DNA of 64,000 bases from Gemmatimonadota bacterium (GCA_003248075.1 QJYK01000129.1:1-64000); one strand, 5' to 3'; numbered from the stretch's first letter, positions 41,232 through 52,096 are shown. Numbers and translations are program-made. Notes: generated from the sequence alone by a model not told the origin.

Positions 41232-44200
41232 TCAGCGCACGACGACGAACAACCCCCGACCTGCCGGTACCGGCACGGCGGACAGATCCACGTCGAGCCC
41301 CGCCTGCAGGCCCTCGACCTCCGGCGCCACGGCCGCCGCTCCGTCGGCGAGACCGAGGCGTGCCCGGTCGACGTCGAGGTGGACGGTCTCGTCGCGATCG
41401 GACCAGGAAGCGAGCACGATCAGCACACCCTCGGGGCGAGCGTACGCCGTGGCGAGCACACCGGGGACGTCGGACCTCACCGGCGCGTCGTCGAGCCAGT
41501 AGCCGAGCATGCTCGAGGCCTCGATTCCGAAGTCCGACATCATCCGCCAGACCGGGCGCGGATCCGTGTCTCCGTACTTCCGCGCCGTCATCCCGTACAG
41601 CAGGCCGCGGTACGGGTGGCCGCCGTCCTGCAGCATCTCACCCATGAGGCCGAAGGGAAGGCCCGAGACCTCGGTCATCCAGTAGTCCATGTCGCGGTCG
41701 TACTCGAAGTACTCCCCGAACCACAGCCGTGTGATGAACGGAAAGTGCTCCATGTACAGCATGGCGCTGTTGGTGAAGCCGTCCCGCACGTTGAATTGGC
41801 TCGCGGAGTGCAGGTCGATGACGACCTCCGGCCGGGCCCGGCTCAGCACCGTGACGATTCGCTTCACCGTCTCCCGGCTGAAGGCGATGTCGTCCAGGTA
41901 AAGCCCGTCGATGTGCTGGTTCTCCGCGAGCCAGCCGAGCCCCTCGATGTAGTAATTCGTCCAGCGCGACGTGCCCTTGTCGAGGATGGCGGCGTCGTCC
42001 ACCCGCCAGGCGTGCCACGCCGAGTGGTAGCGGTCCTCCAGGTGCTCCTGTAGCCAGGAGTGACCACCCCCCTCGCCGTCGTTGAAGATCTCGTCGCCGA
42101 GGCTCCTCAGCGCGAACAGCTCCCAGGCGCGGTAGGTGAGCTCCCGGATCGTGTCGTAGAGCTTGACCTTGATCCCCTTGGCGTGGGCTTCCTCGATGTA
42201 GGCGGCCTGCCGCTCGAGGTTGAAGAAGGGGTAGTTGATGTACGGGTTGATCTCGTTCGCGTGGTGGATGTTCACCACGGTCCCTCCCCAGGCGCGCACG
42301 GAGTCCACCGGGACGTACTGGTGCACGAAGCGGGTCTCGAAGTGGCGCTTGGTATCGATGGTCTTGAAGGGGGTGATCAAGAAGCGGACGTTGAAGTGGA
42401 GGGTGTCCCCCGCGGCCAGCGTCCTGGGCCCCGAGTAGTTGTACGCCGTGACCGCATCCGGTCCCGTCTCGATGCGGATGCCGCCGCGCCCCCCGTTGAA
42501 CCAGGAGGGCGGCATCTCGAGCGGCTGGTTCCTGTAGAAGTTCGTGTTCAGCGGCCGCACGTAGTTCTCGTCGCGCAGCACCCATTGCAGGCCACGCTCG
42601 ATCCCTCCGAGCCAGACGCCCTCCTGATGGTTCTCGACCTTCCAGGTCCAGTCGACCCGATCGGGGCGCCGGCCGCCGCGGCGCCCGAGGCCGAGCATGA
42701 GCTCGGCCGCGCCGGGTTCCATCACGACAGGGAGCACGACATCGTCGAGCTCCAGGTCTCGCGTGGCGACCAGCTCGATCCGGTAGTCCAGCATCCCGTC
42801 GTACTCCAGGGCGCCGCGTACGGTCATGGACGCCCCGTCCGCCGACCGGCGCGCCTCCCACCGGGCCGGACCCCGGCCTTCCTGACGCACCTGGAACGGC
42901 TCCGCATCGAAGTGGAGCGGCGCCCGGCCGACCACCACCGAGAGGTCGAGGGGCCCGGCGAGCACCGGCGCCGGATCGTCGAGCAGGTGGGTCATCTCGG
43001 GTGAGAAGAAGCTCTCGATCCTGTCCGGAAGCCCGGCGGCGCCCAACACCACGCGACGGCCGAGAACCGAGAGCACGTGTCCCTGGACGTTCACCGGGTC
43101 GAACGGCTCCACCACGAATTGGGGGTCGTCGCCGACCGTGGAGTTCAGCCACGCGAGCCGGGTCATGAGCTCGGGCTCGTCGAACCCGTGGTTCCGCACC
43201 CGCGCGGCCTCGACCTCGAGGGAGACCCGCACGGACTTGGAGCCGGCGGACGTCCGCACGGACACCTCGCCCACATAGCGGCCGGGGCGCTGGTTCCCGG
43301 GCACCGTGAGCCCGATCCACAGGGGCTGGACCTCACCCGCCGGCACCACCAGTTCCTTATCGAAAGGATGCCCGTTCTCGTCCACCCCCCCGCAGTTGAA
43401 GCACGTGAGTCGATCCGCCCACGCGTCGGGGAAGCCCTCGAAGGCGACCGCCACGTGGCGCAGCGTATCGGCTCCCGCGATCACCGCCACCTGGAACGTG
43501 AACGACTCGTCGCGGAGCGCACGGCTCTCGAAGGCATCGGCGCGCCCGGCCGCGGCCCAGTGCCATGGGATGTAGCGCCGCATGCGCACGGGACGGTCCC
43601 GGTGCTCCGGCATCAGCGCCCACCCGTCCGGGGCGCCAGCCATGAACGAGGCGCGCTCCCCCGGCGTCGCGATGACCTCCATGGGCCAGAACGAGTGGAA
43701 GGCGTCGACCGATTCGATGCGCGTGACTCGGCCCTCGGGCAGGTCTCCGGAGTCGAGCGCCCGCACCCGGCGCTGCCACTCGGGATCGGGGTGTGTCACC
43801 TCCGCCGGATAGGTCACGGTCGGATAGTACCCACCGGTGGACGTCCAGGGCATGTAGTAGACGTGGTAGACCGACGCCCCCGGGACCGGCTGGAAGACCA
43901 CGTCCCCCGAAGCAGGGTCCACGCGCGCCGCGAGGGCGTTCTCGACGGTCCGGCCGGTGACCGCGTCCACGACCACCACGGCCTTCGCGACCGGGTCGGG
44001 ATCGTGGCGCCGCCAGGGGATCGTGACCCGTACGGCGTCCACGTCGACCGCGTCCACGGAGATCACCGCCCGGTGGTTTCCCCACGACAGCCCCTGGGAG
44101 CCGGCGGGAAGATGCGGCTCCCAATCACCCGGCCCGAACGCCACTCCGTCGATCACGGGCGTGATCGATGGGGCCCGGTAGAGCGCGCCTTCGCGGTCGG

Positions 44201-44279
44201 CGGCTCCGGTGCAGCCCGCCGCGACCACGAGGGCCACCAGCCCGAGGGCCGAAGCGCCCGACCGGGTCGCCGCCCTCAC
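41232..44279 (-). CDS. DUF6067-like glycoside-hydrolase-fold lipoprotein
   Basis: A 1015-residue lipoprotein (VVAAGCTG lipobox). N-terminal beta-sandwich domains span about 30-330. A galactose-mutarotase-like beta domain follows (about 480-640). A TIM-barrel-like region begins with INPYINYPFF and continues IKVKLYDTIRELTYRAWELF and DGLYLDDIAFSRETVKRI, with acidic residues (YLDDIAF; VIDLHSAS) that could be catalytic. The C-terminus has VLIVLASWSDRDETVHLDV, a typical C-terminal beta domain. GTG start overlaps the upstream DUF5107 gene by 4 nt, so they form a glycan-processing operon. Named family assignment is by overall resemblance; substrate unknown. Confidence 0.65.
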   Translation of the reverse strand: MRAATRSGASALGLVALVVAAGCTGAADREGALYRAPSITPVIDGVAFGPGDWEPHLPAGSQGLSWGNHRAVISVDAVDVDAVRVTIPWRRHDPDPVAKAVVVVDAVTGRTVENALAARVDPASGDVVFQPVPGASVYHVYYMPWTSTGGYYPTVTYPAEVTHPDPEWQRRVRALDSGDLPEGRVTRIESVDAFHSFWPMEVIATPGERASFMAGAPDGWALMPEHRDRPVRMRRYIPWHWAAAGRADAFESRALRDESFTFQVAVIAGADTLRHVAVAFEGFPDAWADRLTCFNCGGVDENGHPFDKELVVPAGEVQPLWIGLTVPGNQRPGRYVGEVSVRTSAGSKSVRVSLEVEAARVRNHGFDEPELMTRLAWLNSTVGDDPQFVVEPFDPVNVQGHVLSVLGRRVVLGAAGLPDRIESFFSPEMTHLLDDPAPVLAGPLDLSVVVGRAPLHFDAEPFQVRQEGRGPARWEARRSADGASMTVRGALEYDGMLDYRIELVATRDLELDDVVLPVVMEPGAAELMLGLGRRGGRRPDRVDWTWKVENHQEGVWLGGIERGLQWVLRDENYVRPLNTNFYRNQPLEMPPSWFNGGRGGIRIETGPDAVTAYNYSGPRTLAAGDTLHFNVRFLITPFKTIDTKRHFETRFVHQYVPVDSVRAWGGTVVNIHHANEINPYINYPFFNLERQAAYIEEAHAKGIKVKLYDTIRELTYRAWELFALRSLGDEIFNDGEGGGHSWLQEHLEDRYHSAWHAWRVDDAAILDKGTSRWTNYYIEGLGWLAENQHIDGLYLDDIAFSRETVKRIVTVLSRARPEVVIDLHSASQFNVRDGFTNSAMLYMEHFPFITRLWFGEYFEYDRDMDYWMTEVSGLPFGLMGEMLQDGGHPYRGLLYGMTARKYGDTDPRPVWRMMSDFGIEASSMLGYWLDDAPVRSDVPGVLATAYARPEGVLIVLASWSDRDETVHLDVDRARLGLADGAAAVAPEVEGLQAGLDVDLSAVPVPAGRGLFVVVR

Positions 44280-47200
44280 CGTCGACCTCCCAGCAGGAGG
44301 GCGCGCCGCACCATCGTGCCCTCGAAGTCCGCCGCGGTCGGGACCTCCGGTGGCGCGCCCCGACCGAGGGCCGCAAGCGCCGCGTTGGCCAGGACGGCCC
44401 GCCGGTCCGATGCGTCCGATGGCTCGGGCGTCGCCTCCACGACCGCTTCATACGCTGCCCGCGCCGCCGCGGGGTTACCGAGCCGCTCCTCCGTCCTTCC
44501 CAGCAGGTAGCGTTGGAGCCGCTCCTCGGGCTCGTACGGCCTTCCCTGGCCCAACGTCTCGGGCCACTCCATGGCCTGGAGCAGGTGGGCGCGGGCCTCG
44601 CCCGCGCGGTCCGACTCGAGGGCGTCCAGGGCCAGGAGCGTGTGCGCCTGCTCCCAGAGGAGGTGGCTCTCGCGCGCGCTCTCGGAGGGGAGCACCCTCG
44701 TCGCGGCCAGGATCGACGCCGCCTCACCGGCGCGACCCGCACGGATGAGCGAACGCGCGTGCAGCAGGTCCAGGTTGAAGTCGTCGGGGAAGCGAGCCCG
44801 GCCCTCTGCCGATGCGGTGAGCGCGCTCGTCCAGTCGCCGGCGTCCTGGAGGGTGCGGACGAGCTCGACCCGGAGGACCCTGCTGTCAGGATCGAGCCGG
44901 ACCGAACGGCGCAGGTCGGCCACCGGATCCCCCGCCGCGGATCCCTCGGCCAGCGCCGCCCGCGCGGCATAGAACGGCGCGAAGTCGGGCTCCTCACCGA
45001 GGGCGGCCATCACAGCGAGGGCTTCCGCGTCCCGATCCACCGCCCAGAGGTTCAGCGCCAGGAGGTAACGCCATGCCCACCCGCGGTTATGCTGTGTTGC
45101 CCACTCAAGCACCTCGAGCGTCTCGGAGCGGTAGGGGAAGGCGAACCCGAGGGCGCTTGGATCGTCGAGGAGCGAGGGGTCGTCGGTGAGCCACGCGCGC
45201 CACGCTCGAAGGACCGGACCCGGACGCGGGGTGAGGGACAGCACCCGCGCCGCGTCGCTCGGGAGCCCACGGTCGGAGTAGCGGACGGCCAGCTCGAGCA
45301 GCGTCTGCTCCGGGTACTCGGAGCGCATTCCCGCCAACAGCGCGCTGGCGGTCTCGTCCGAGGGCGCCGCGAGCCAACCTTCGGTACGAACGAACGCATG
45401 GAGCGGGTCGATGGCGACGAGCCGGGCCCGCGCCTCCCGGGCGAGAGCCGCGCCGCCGTCGCCGCCACGCAGGCGGCCGACGATCGCGAGCGCCTCCCAG
45501 GCCGACACGCCATCGCGATCGTAGTCCAGCGCCAGGCGGGCGTAGCGCTCCGCTTCGACCAGGTCCCCATGCACGATCATGAGGTCCGCGAGTCGGCTCC
45601 ATGCGGCGGCCCGGTAGCCCGTGGCGCGCGCTGCCCATCCGAATGCGTCTCGCGCGTCGGCCGGTCGCCCCAGGGCCTCGTAGAGTAGGCCGGCCAGGAA
45701 GTTGGCCTTAGCGTCGTACGCGTCCAGCTGCCGCGCCCGCTCGACGGCCGCGATGCCCGCGTCGAGCCGCCCGCTCCGATACTCGAGCTCCGCCAACCCC
45801 AGGAGCGCGTCGCGATGCCAACGCTCGAGCTCGAGCGTGCGTCCGAAGTGGCGCCGGGCCTGGGCATACCAGCGCCCCTTCAGGGCCTCCCTGCCCTCAA
45901 AGGCCTCCCGGTCCGCCTCCGGGATGGCCGGTCGTGCCGACGCATCGGTGGTGAAGGGCCGCGCCAGCCTGAGCGGCGACGGGTCCGACGACCAGTCGAG
46001 GTGGAGCGCGGGCAGCCGGACCCGGAGCGGCAACTCCGCCGGGGCCTCGAAGCTCGCCTCGAAGGGCTCCAGGGGTCCGAGCGACACCGGCGAGGCCGCC
46101 ACGCGATGCGCTCCGGCCCAGACCTCCAACGTGTCCCGGACGTCCGCGAATGCCTCCACGCCCACCGCCACCCGCCCGTCGGCGACGTCCACGTGCATGA
46201 CCCCCTCCGCCGACGCGTCGGTGATGCCGCCGATCCCCTCGACGGGGAACCAGCGCTCCGTCCATGAGCTCGACGACAGGGGATCGAAGCCCGCCTGGGT
46301 GATCGGGTTCACCGACCCGTCTGGGGAATACTGCACGAAAAGCCGCCCCGCCTGGAACTCGACGTACTGGCCATCGCTGTCGGTGAGGAGATCCTCCCAG
46401 ATTCCCCCCTCGCGGGAGAGCGCCCACAGCCAGAGCTTCTGGCCGGGCATGTCCTCGTATCGGGCCCAGTGCCCCCATCCGTAACCTGCGTCCAGGTAAT
46501 AGCCGCCGAAGAAGTCGTTCAGCTCGCCGACCACGTGGTAGGACTTGGCGCCGTCGAAGTCGTTGTTCCGGTAGAGCGGCAGGTATCGACCCCGAGCGTC
46601 CACGGGCCACGGCCGCTCCATGCCCGGGTGGGTCAGATACGCGTCGCCCGGGATGGCGAGCTCCAGGTCGTCGCGGGCGAACGCGGCGGCGGTCATCCAG
46701 TTGTAGTACGGCTGCTCGAGGGGCGTCGGGTTGTACCAGAGCGCGCGCGTCTCGAAGGTGGCGCGATCCGCCGGAAGACGGATCTCGACGCGCCATTGGG
46801 TGCGCGAGGGCAGATCCATCGCGCCCACGATGCAGCTCACGCTCCCGTCTTCGTTCTCGCGGAGGAGGTAGTCGACGGGCGTCGCGGTGGACGGCGTATG
46901 CCCGATGACGCCGAAATTGAACTCGATGCCCCCGGAGGTCCACGGACCTCTCAGCGCGATGTTCCTGAACTTCAGGACCTCGTTGCGATAGATGAACTCG
47001 TGGCCGGTCTTCTTGACCACGGCGCCCCACACCTTGCCCCCTACCTCCGGCAGGACGAAGAGCTCGATCAGGTCGTTCTCCAGCTTGACCACCTTCCACG
47101 CCCTCGGCTCCGAGCGGTGCGCGTACCCTTCGAAGGAGTGATACGGATACAGGCGCCGATCCCGAGCCAGGATGGGCACGGGGTTCGGCTCGGAGAACGG

Positions 47201-47323
47201 GTACGTCTCGATGATCCGTGTCTCTTCGGAGATACGGGCCTGCGCCGCGAGGGCGAGCGGGGTCGACGCGATGAGGGCGATCGCGCTGACGACGATCCGT
47301 GGGGTGGTGCGGGGTGCGACCAT
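44276..47323 (-). CDS. DUF5107 domain protein with TPR repeats
   Basis: A 1015-residue exported protein. A signal sequence (SAIALIASTPLALAAQ) precedes a DUF5107-type beta-sandwich rich in aromatic/acidic motifs (VLPEVGGKVWGAVVKKTGHE, GGIEFNFGVIGHTP, WYNPTPLEQPYYNWMTAAAF). About 500 residues of TPR-like helices follow (AIAAVERARQLDAYDAKANF; GDLVEAERYARLALDYDRDG). DUF5107 proteins occur with carbohydrate-active enzymes. ATG at 47323 starts the signal peptide; the track's 35 extra residues are rejected. Coupled by a 4-nt overlap to the DUF6067-like gene. Confidence 0.82.
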   Translation of the reverse strand: MVAPRTTPRIVVSAIALIASTPLALAAQARISEETRIIETYPFSEPNPVPILARDRRLYPYHSFEGYAHRSEPRAWKVVKLENDLIELFVLPEVGGKVWGAVVKKTGHEFIYRNEVLKFRNIALRGPWTSGGIEFNFGVIGHTPSTATPVDYLLRENEDGSVSCIVGAMDLPSRTQWRVEIRLPADRATFETRALWYNPTPLEQPYYNWMTAAAFARDDLELAIPGDAYLTHPGMERPWPVDARGRYLPLYRNNDFDGAKSYHVVGELNDFFGGYYLDAGYGWGHWARYEDMPGQKLWLWALSREGGIWEDLLTDSDGQYVEFQAGRLFVQYSPDGSVNPITQAGFDPLSSSSWTERWFPVEGIGGITDASAEGVMHVDVADGRVAVGVEAFADVRDTLEVWAGAHRVAASPVSLGPLEPFEASFEAPAELPLRVRLPALHLDWSSDPSPLRLARPFTTDASARPAIPEADREAFEGREALKGRWYAQARRHFGRTLELERWHRDALLGLAELEYRSGRLDAGIAAVERARQLDAYDAKANFLAGLLYEALGRPADARDAFGWAARATGYRAAAWSRLADLMIVHGDLVEAERYARLALDYDRDGVSAWEALAIVGRLRGGDGGAALAREARARLVAIDPLHAFVRTEGWLAAPSDETASALLAGMRSEYPEQTLLELAVRYSDRGLPSDAARVLSLTPRPGPVLRAWRAWLTDDPSLLDDPSALGFAFPYRSETLEVLEWATQHNRGWAWRYLLALNLWAVDRDAEALAVMAALGEEPDFAPFYAARAALAEGSAAGDPVADLRRSVRLDPDSRVLRVELVRTLQDAGDWTSALTASAEGRARFPDDFNLDLLHARSLIRAGRAGEAASILAATRVLPSESARESHLLWEQAHTLLALDALESDRAGEARAHLLQAMEWPETLGQGRPYEPEERLQRYLLGRTEERLGNPAAARAAYEAVVEATPEPSDASDRRAVLANAALAALGRGAPPEVPTAADFEGTMVRRALLLGGRR

Positions 47324-47534
47324 GGGTGGCGAGGCGACGAGGCGGTACAGGTGGGGCACCCGACGCGCTCGGGGTGACGGGGCTCCTGGCGGCGAGCTGC
47401 GAGTATGTCCACAGCGGAGCGCGCTCACAAGCGAGGACGCGGCGAACGTGATCCCGCGGTGGGTTTCCCGGAGTCCGGCCAGCCTCTACACTCCCTCTCC
47501 CCTCCCTCGAACCACGACTGGGGTCCGGGCACCA

Positions 47535-48857
47535 ATGAGAAAGAGCAGCGTCGTTTCCAGCGTCGTCGTCCTCGGCACGTTCCTCACCTCGGGGTGCGGA
47601 CCCGCCGCACCGGGCTCCGGGACGGAATCCGAGCAGGATCTGGTCGCGCGTGCCAGGGGCATCCACGAGCGCGTCATCACCCTGGACACCCACGACGACA
47701 TCAGTCCGGTCAACTTCACGACCGAGCGCAACTACACCATGGACCTGCCCACGCAGGTCAACCTGCCCAAGATGGAAGAGGGTGGGCTGGACGTGTCCTG
47801 GATGGTCGTGTACGTCGGCCAGGGAGACCTGACCCCCGAGGGCTACGCCGACGCCACCGCACAGGCGCTGGCGAAGTTCGAGGCGATCCACCGGCTCACC
47901 GAGGAGATTGCACCCGATCGCATCGGGCTCGCGCTGACTTCGGACGACGTCCGCCGCATCGTCGCGTCGGGCAGGAAGGTCGCGATGATCGGCATCGAGA
48001 ACGGCTACCAGGTGGGCACCGACCTCTCGAACATCCAGCGGTTCCACGACCTCGGCGGCCGCTACATGTCGCTCGCCCACAATGGTCACAGCCAGCTCGC
48101 CGACTCGAACACGGGCGAGCGGGATGGTGTGTGGCTGCATGGCGGGCTGAGCGAGCTCGGCCGGCAGGCGGTCGCCGAGCTCAACCGGGTGGGCATCATG
48201 ATCGACGTTTCGCATCCGTCCAAGGACGCGATCATGCAGATGCTCGAGCTCACGCAGGCTCCGGTGATCGCGTCCCATTCCGCCGCACGGGCGCTCAACG
48301 ACGTGAGTCGGAACCTCGACGACGAGCAGCTCATGGCCATCAAGCAGAACGGAGGCGTGGTGCAGACCGTCGCCTTCGCGAGCTACGTGAACTCGGCGAA
48401 GAACTCGGCACACAGCGACGCCCTGAACGCCCTGCGTGAGAAGGTGGCCGACGAGATGGGCGTCGAGCTCGTCGACCGCCGTACCCAGTTCCGGATGAGC
48501 GACGCGGACCGCGCCGCGTACGAAGAACGCACACGTCCCGTCGAGGAGGCGGTGGCGCAGCGCATGGACGCCGAGGTGAACGCCATGGCACCGCCGGTCG
48601 ACGTGTCCGACTTCGTCGACCACGTGGACTACCTGGTGGACAAGCTCGGCATCGATCACGTCGGGATCAGCTCCGACTTCGACGGAGGTGGGGGCGTCGA
48701 TGGGTGGAACGACGCCTCGGAGACCTTCAACGTGACCCTCGAGCTCGTTCGGCGCGGCTACACCGAGGAGGAGATCGGGATGCTGTGGAGCGGGAACCTG
48801 CTCCGTGTCCTCGACGAGGTGCAGGCGGTGGCGGCGCGGCTCCAACACGGAGACTGA
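47535..48857 (+). CDS. membrane dipeptidase (peptidase M19) lipoprotein
   Basis: A 440-residue lipoprotein (TFLTSGCGP lipobox). The binuclear-zinc M19 pattern is complete: HxD in LDTHDDIS, bridging Glu in MIGIENGYQ, His in MIDVSHPS and VIASHSAAR, and the late Asp in IGISSDFDGGG. Renal-dipeptidase-type enzymes cleave dipeptides, often with a C-terminal D-residue, which fits the nearby D-aminoacylase. ATG at 47535 is chosen because upstream residues of the track ORF are antisense to the DUF5107 gene. Divergent from that gene across about 210 bp. Confidence 0.92.
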   Translation: MRKSSVVSSVVVLGTFLTSGCGPAAPGSGTESEQDLVARARGIHERVITLDTHDDISPVNFTTERNYTMDLPTQVNLPKMEEGGLDVSWMVVYVGQGDLTPEGYADATAQALAKFEAIHRLTEEIAPDRIGLALTSDDVRRIVASGRKVAMIGIENGYQVGTDLSNIQRFHDLGGRYMSLAHNGHSQLADSNTGERDGVWLHGGLSELGRQAVAELNRVGIMIDVSHPSKDAIMQMLELTQAPVIASHSAARALNDVSRNLDDEQLMAIKQNGGVVQTVAFASYVNSAKNSAHSDALNALREKVADEMGVELVDRRTQFRMSDADRAAYEERTRPVEEAVAQRMDAEVNAMAPPVDVSDFVDHVDYLVDKLGIDHVGISSDFDGGGGVDGWNDASETFNVTLELVRRGYTEEEIGMLWSGNLLRVLDEVQAVAARLQHGD

Positions 48858-48887
48858 CGCGGCGCTCGCCGCGCCGCCGGCAAAGCC

Positions 48888-50999
48888 ATGAAGGACGAGC
48901 ACGACCACCACGCGGGACACATGCACGGGCACCCGCACGGCGACGCCGGCGCTGGAGCGGACCCGGGACACCCGCGGCACCACGGGCACCACGAGGCCCA
49001 TGTTGGCCACGCGACCGCCGGCCATGACCGCCACGCCGGACACTCGGTCGCGATGTTCCGGGATCGGTTCTGGCTGAGCCTGATCCTCGCGGTCCCCACC
49101 CTGCTCTGGAGCCCGTCGCTCCAGGGCTGGCTCCGCTTCACGGCGCCGGAGGTCCCGGGCGCTCGCTGGATCCCACCGATCTTCGGGAGCGCGGTCTTCC
49201 TCTACGGCGGGCGTGCCTTCCTGGTCGGAGGCTGGCACGAGGTGAAGGACCGGGTTCCGGGGATGATGACCCTGATCTCCCTCGCGATCACGGTTGCGTT
49301 CGTGTACAGCGCGGCGGTGACGGTTGGATGGGAGGGGGACCCGCTGTGGTGGGAGCTGGCCACCCTCGTGGTCGTCATGCTGCTGGGGCATTGGATCGAG
49401 ATGCGCTCGATCTCCAACGCTCAGGGCGCGCTCAAGGAGCTGGCGAAGCTGCTTCCCGACATGGCGGTGCGGGTCGTCGACGGTGGCACTGAGGAGGTCG
49501 CGGCATCGGATCTGGTCCGGGGCGATCTCGTCCTCATCAGACCCGGTGCCTCGGTGCCCGCGGACGGGGTCGTACGCGACGGCGGCAGCGACGTGGACGA
49601 GTCGATGCTCACCGGCGAGTCGAGGCCGGTCGAAAAACGGCCGGGGGACGCGGTGGTCGCGGGCACCGTGAACGGGTCGGGGTCGCTGCGCGTGGAGGTG
49701 ACGGGCACCGGGGACGACACCGCGCTTGCCGGGATCATGCGCCTGGTGGCGGAGGCGCAGTCGTCCAGATCCCGGGCTCAGGCCCTCGCGGATCGCGCGG
49801 CTCGGGGGCTCACGCTCGTGGCCGTGGTCGCTGGGCTCGCCACGCTGATCTCCTGGACCGTCGTCGCCGGCGACCCCGCCTTCGCCATCCAGAGGATGGT
49901 CACGGTCCTCGTCATCGCGTGTCCCCACGCCCTGGGGTTGGCCGTCCCGCTCGTGGTGGCGATATCCACGTCCCTCGGGGCCCGGAGCGGTCTCCTCGTT
50001 CGCGATCGGCGAGGCCTGGAGGAGGCGAGGCTGCTGGATGCCGTGGTCTTCGACAAGACGGGCACGCTCACCATGGGAGACTTCGGTGTGGCGGCTGTGG
50101 CGACGGCGGACGGGCTGACCGAGGGCGAGGCCGTGAGGCTGGCCGCCGCCGTGGAGCAGGACTCCGAGCATACCATCGCCCGGGGAATCGTCGGTGCGGC
50201 CCGGGAGCGGGGCCTGGACGTTCCCCCCGCTCAGGACTTCACCTCCACGCCCGGACGAGGCGTGCAGGCGCGCGTGCATGGCCGACTCCTGCGCGTCGGT
50301 GGGCCCGCCCTGCTCGCGAGCGCCGAGATCGTCCTGGACGGCCGACTGCGGAGTAGCGCCAGGGACAACGAGACGAAGGGCCGGACCACGGTCTACCTGA
50401 TCGAGGAGGGGCGTGCGGTCGCCGTCTTCGGGCTGGCCGACCGGGTCCGCGCCGAGGCGCGTGCCGCCGTCGACGCGTTGCATCAGATGGGGATCGAGGT
50501 GGTGATGCTCACAGGCGACGCCCGCTCGGTGGCCGAGAGCGTGGCCGAGGAGCTGGGGATCGACACCGTATTCTCCGAGGTGCTGCCCGCGGAGAAGGCG
50601 GCGAAGATCCAGGCGCTGAAGGACGCGGGCAAGCGCGTCGCCATGGTGGGCGACGGTGTGAACGACGCACCGGCCCTGCTCGCGGCCGACGTGGGCGTGG
50701 CCATCGGCGCAGGCACCGACGTGGCGGTGGAATCCGGGGACGTGGTCCTGGTGCGCAGCGACCCACGGGACGTGGCGCGCATCGTGGCGCTCAGTCGGGC
50801 CACGTACCGCAAGATGGTCCAGAACCTGTGGTGGGCCGCGGGCTACAACATCGTGGCGATCCCGTTGGCCGCCGGTGTCGCCGCGGCGTGGGGCGTCCTC
50901 CTGGCACCGGCGGTGGGCGCGGTGCTCATGTCCGCCAGCACGGTGATCGTGGCCGCCAACGCGCAGCTCCTTCGGCGGGCAGACCTGGGGGCGCGCTGA
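48888..50999 (+). CDS. copB: CopB-type (P1B-3) metal-transporting ATPase
   Basis: A 703-residue heavy-metal P-type ATPase. The N-terminus is a His-rich metal-binding tail (about residues 4-48, repeated HxH and GH patterns) instead of CXXC HMA domains. The transmembrane metal motif is CPH ([13 protein letters not shown]), which defines the P1B-3/CopB group. TGES (LTGESRP), phosphorylation motif DKTGTLT and hinge [10 protein letters not shown] are all intact. The CopB group is associated with Cu(II)/Ag export. It is the only obvious metal-resistance gene in the window and follows the dipeptidase by 30 nt; no regulator is adjacent. Confidence 0.92.
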   Translation: MKDEHDHHAGHMHGHPHGDAGAGADPGHPRHHGHHEAHVGHATAGHDRHAGHSVAMFRDRFWLSLILAVPTLLWSPSLQGWLRFTAPEVPGARWIPPIFGSAVFLYGGRAFLVGGWHEVKDRVPGMMTLISLAITVAFVYSAAVTVGWEGDPLWWELATLVVVMLLGHWIEMRSISNAQGALKELAKLLPDMAVRVVDGGTEEVAASDLVRGDLVLIRPGASVPADGVVRDGGSDVDESMLTGESRPVEKRPGDAVVAGTVNGSGSLRVEVTGTGDDTALAGIMRLVAEAQSSRSRAQALADRAARGLTLVAVVAGLATLISWTVVAGDPAFAIQRMVTVLVIACPHALGLAVPLVVAISTSLGARSGLLVRDRRGLEEARLLDAVVFDKTGTLTMGDFGVAAVATADGLTEGEAVRLAAAVEQDSEHTIARGIVGAARERGLDVPPAQDFTSTPGRGVQARVHGRLLRVGGPALLASAEIVLDGRLRSSARDNETKGRTTVYLIEEGRAVAVFGLADRVRAEARAAVDALHQMGIEVVMLTGDARSVAESVAEELGIDTVFSEVLPAEKAAKIQALKDAGKRVAMVGDGVNDAPALLAADVGVAIGAGTDVAVESGDVVLVRSDPRDVARIVALSRATYRKMVQNLWWAAGYNIVAIPLAAGVAAAWGVLLAPAVGAVLMSASTVIVAANAQLLRRADLGAR

Positions 51000-51008
51000 C
51001 CGGGATGT

Positions 51009-51968
51009 CTACCGCCCAGCCAGCCTCCGCCCCTTCTCCACCGTCTCGAATCCCCCCTCACCCCAGCCCATCACGAAGACGCTGAAGCCCTGCTTCATGC
51101 GCATCTCGATGTCGTTCGCGTTCGCGGGGTATCCGCAGGGAACGTCGAACTCCTTGCACGCGGCCAGCACCTGCTGGATCGCGGCCTCCCAGCCCTCTTC
51201 GTCGAAGATGCGCTCGCCGTCCGAGCCGGTGGAGGAGAAGACGCTGCGCAGGGTCCCCGCCCCGGGCCACAGCACTCCGATCCCCGGGACGGCGGCGATC
51301 TCGCGGACGTGCGCGAGCCCCTCGCGGCTCTCCACGATGGTCCAGTTGACCAGCTCCCCCTCGGGGTCCAGGGGCCACAGATCGGCCCTGTGCCGGTACT
51401 CGGACGGGGACAGCCCCCAGTACGCCGGCGCATCACCTCCATCGCCCGAGCGCGTCCCGCCGCGCTCGGGCCAGCGCATCGCCGCGAGTCCTCGCCGCAC
51501 CTCGTCGGCGCTCTCCACGCCGACGAACATGATCACGCTCGCGCCCGCGTCTAGCTCGCGTCCGATGTTGCGTGCCACACCCTCGGGATCCGGTGCGATC
51601 AGCTGCGTCTTCACCGCCAACGGGTGCGTACGCGTGGAGGCACCGGCCTCGCGAAGTGCGGTCACATAGCTCCGGAACGCCGTCAGGCCGGGTTCGAGGT
51701 CGTCTTCCATGCTCCCATCGAAGACGAAGTCGCTGTTCGGGTAGGCGAGGGTCTCGGAGGCCAGCTCGGCCGGCGTTTTCGGCGTGCCGTCGCTGGCGCC
51801 GGCGGGCCCCCGCGACACGGCCCGGGGCGCGTACAGCCCGAACATCGGAAGGTGCCGCTGATGCAGCCTGACCAGGGGATTGATCTGGTCCCGGCTCTGC
51901 CCCGCGGACGGCGCGGCGAGGCAGACCGACGCAAGCAGGGCGCTCGCCAGGAGGGGGAAGGGTCGCAT
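51009..51968 (-). CDS. exported HpcH/HpaI aldolase-like protein
   Basis: A 319-residue protein with a signal peptide (LASALLASVCLAAPSAGQ) and a TIM-barrel body resembling HpcH/HpaI (2-dehydro-3-deoxyglucarate) aldolases. It has a FVFDGSMEDD strand, the metal-Glu-like MFVGVESADEV, PGIGVLWPGAG and the late MKQGFSVFVMGW strand. Aldolases of this family are cytosolic, so secretion is unusual. It may bind or convert a small 2-oxo acid outside the membrane or have lost catalysis. ATG at 51968 begins the signal peptide; the track's extra 10 residues are rejected. Confidence 0.7.
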   Translation of the reverse strand: MRPFPLLASALLASVCLAAPSAGQSRDQINPLVRLHQRHLPMFGLYAPRAVSRGPAGASDGTPKTPAELASETLAYPNSDFVFDGSMEDDLEPGLTAFRSYVTALREAGASTRTHPLAVKTQLIAPDPEGVARNIGRELDAGASVIMFVGVESADEVRRGLAAMRWPERGGTRSGDGGDAPAYWGLSPSEYRHRADLWPLDPEGELVNWTIVESREGLAHVREIAAVPGIGVLWPGAGTLRSVFSSTGSDGERIFDEEGWEAAIQQVLAACKEFDVPCGYPANANDIEMRMKQGFSVFVMGWGEGGFETVEKGRRLAGR

Positions 51969-52096
51969 GGCAGGCTCCGGTCCGCTGCTGAGGGCCACAG
52001 GATCGCCGAGGTTCGGAGGCTACCGTGGCCGCGAGGGGTCGGCAAGCGCGATCCGGGCCCGGGGGTCCTCCGCAACGACGGCCCGGTCGGACCGCC

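Noticed and set aside
45897-50483. 1528-residue minus-strand ORF, the longest in the track
   Set aside because: It runs antisense through the M19 dipeptidase and the CopB ATPase and out of frame through part of DUF5107. Composition is Arg/Pro/Gly/His rich with no recognisable motif. A high-GC shadow.
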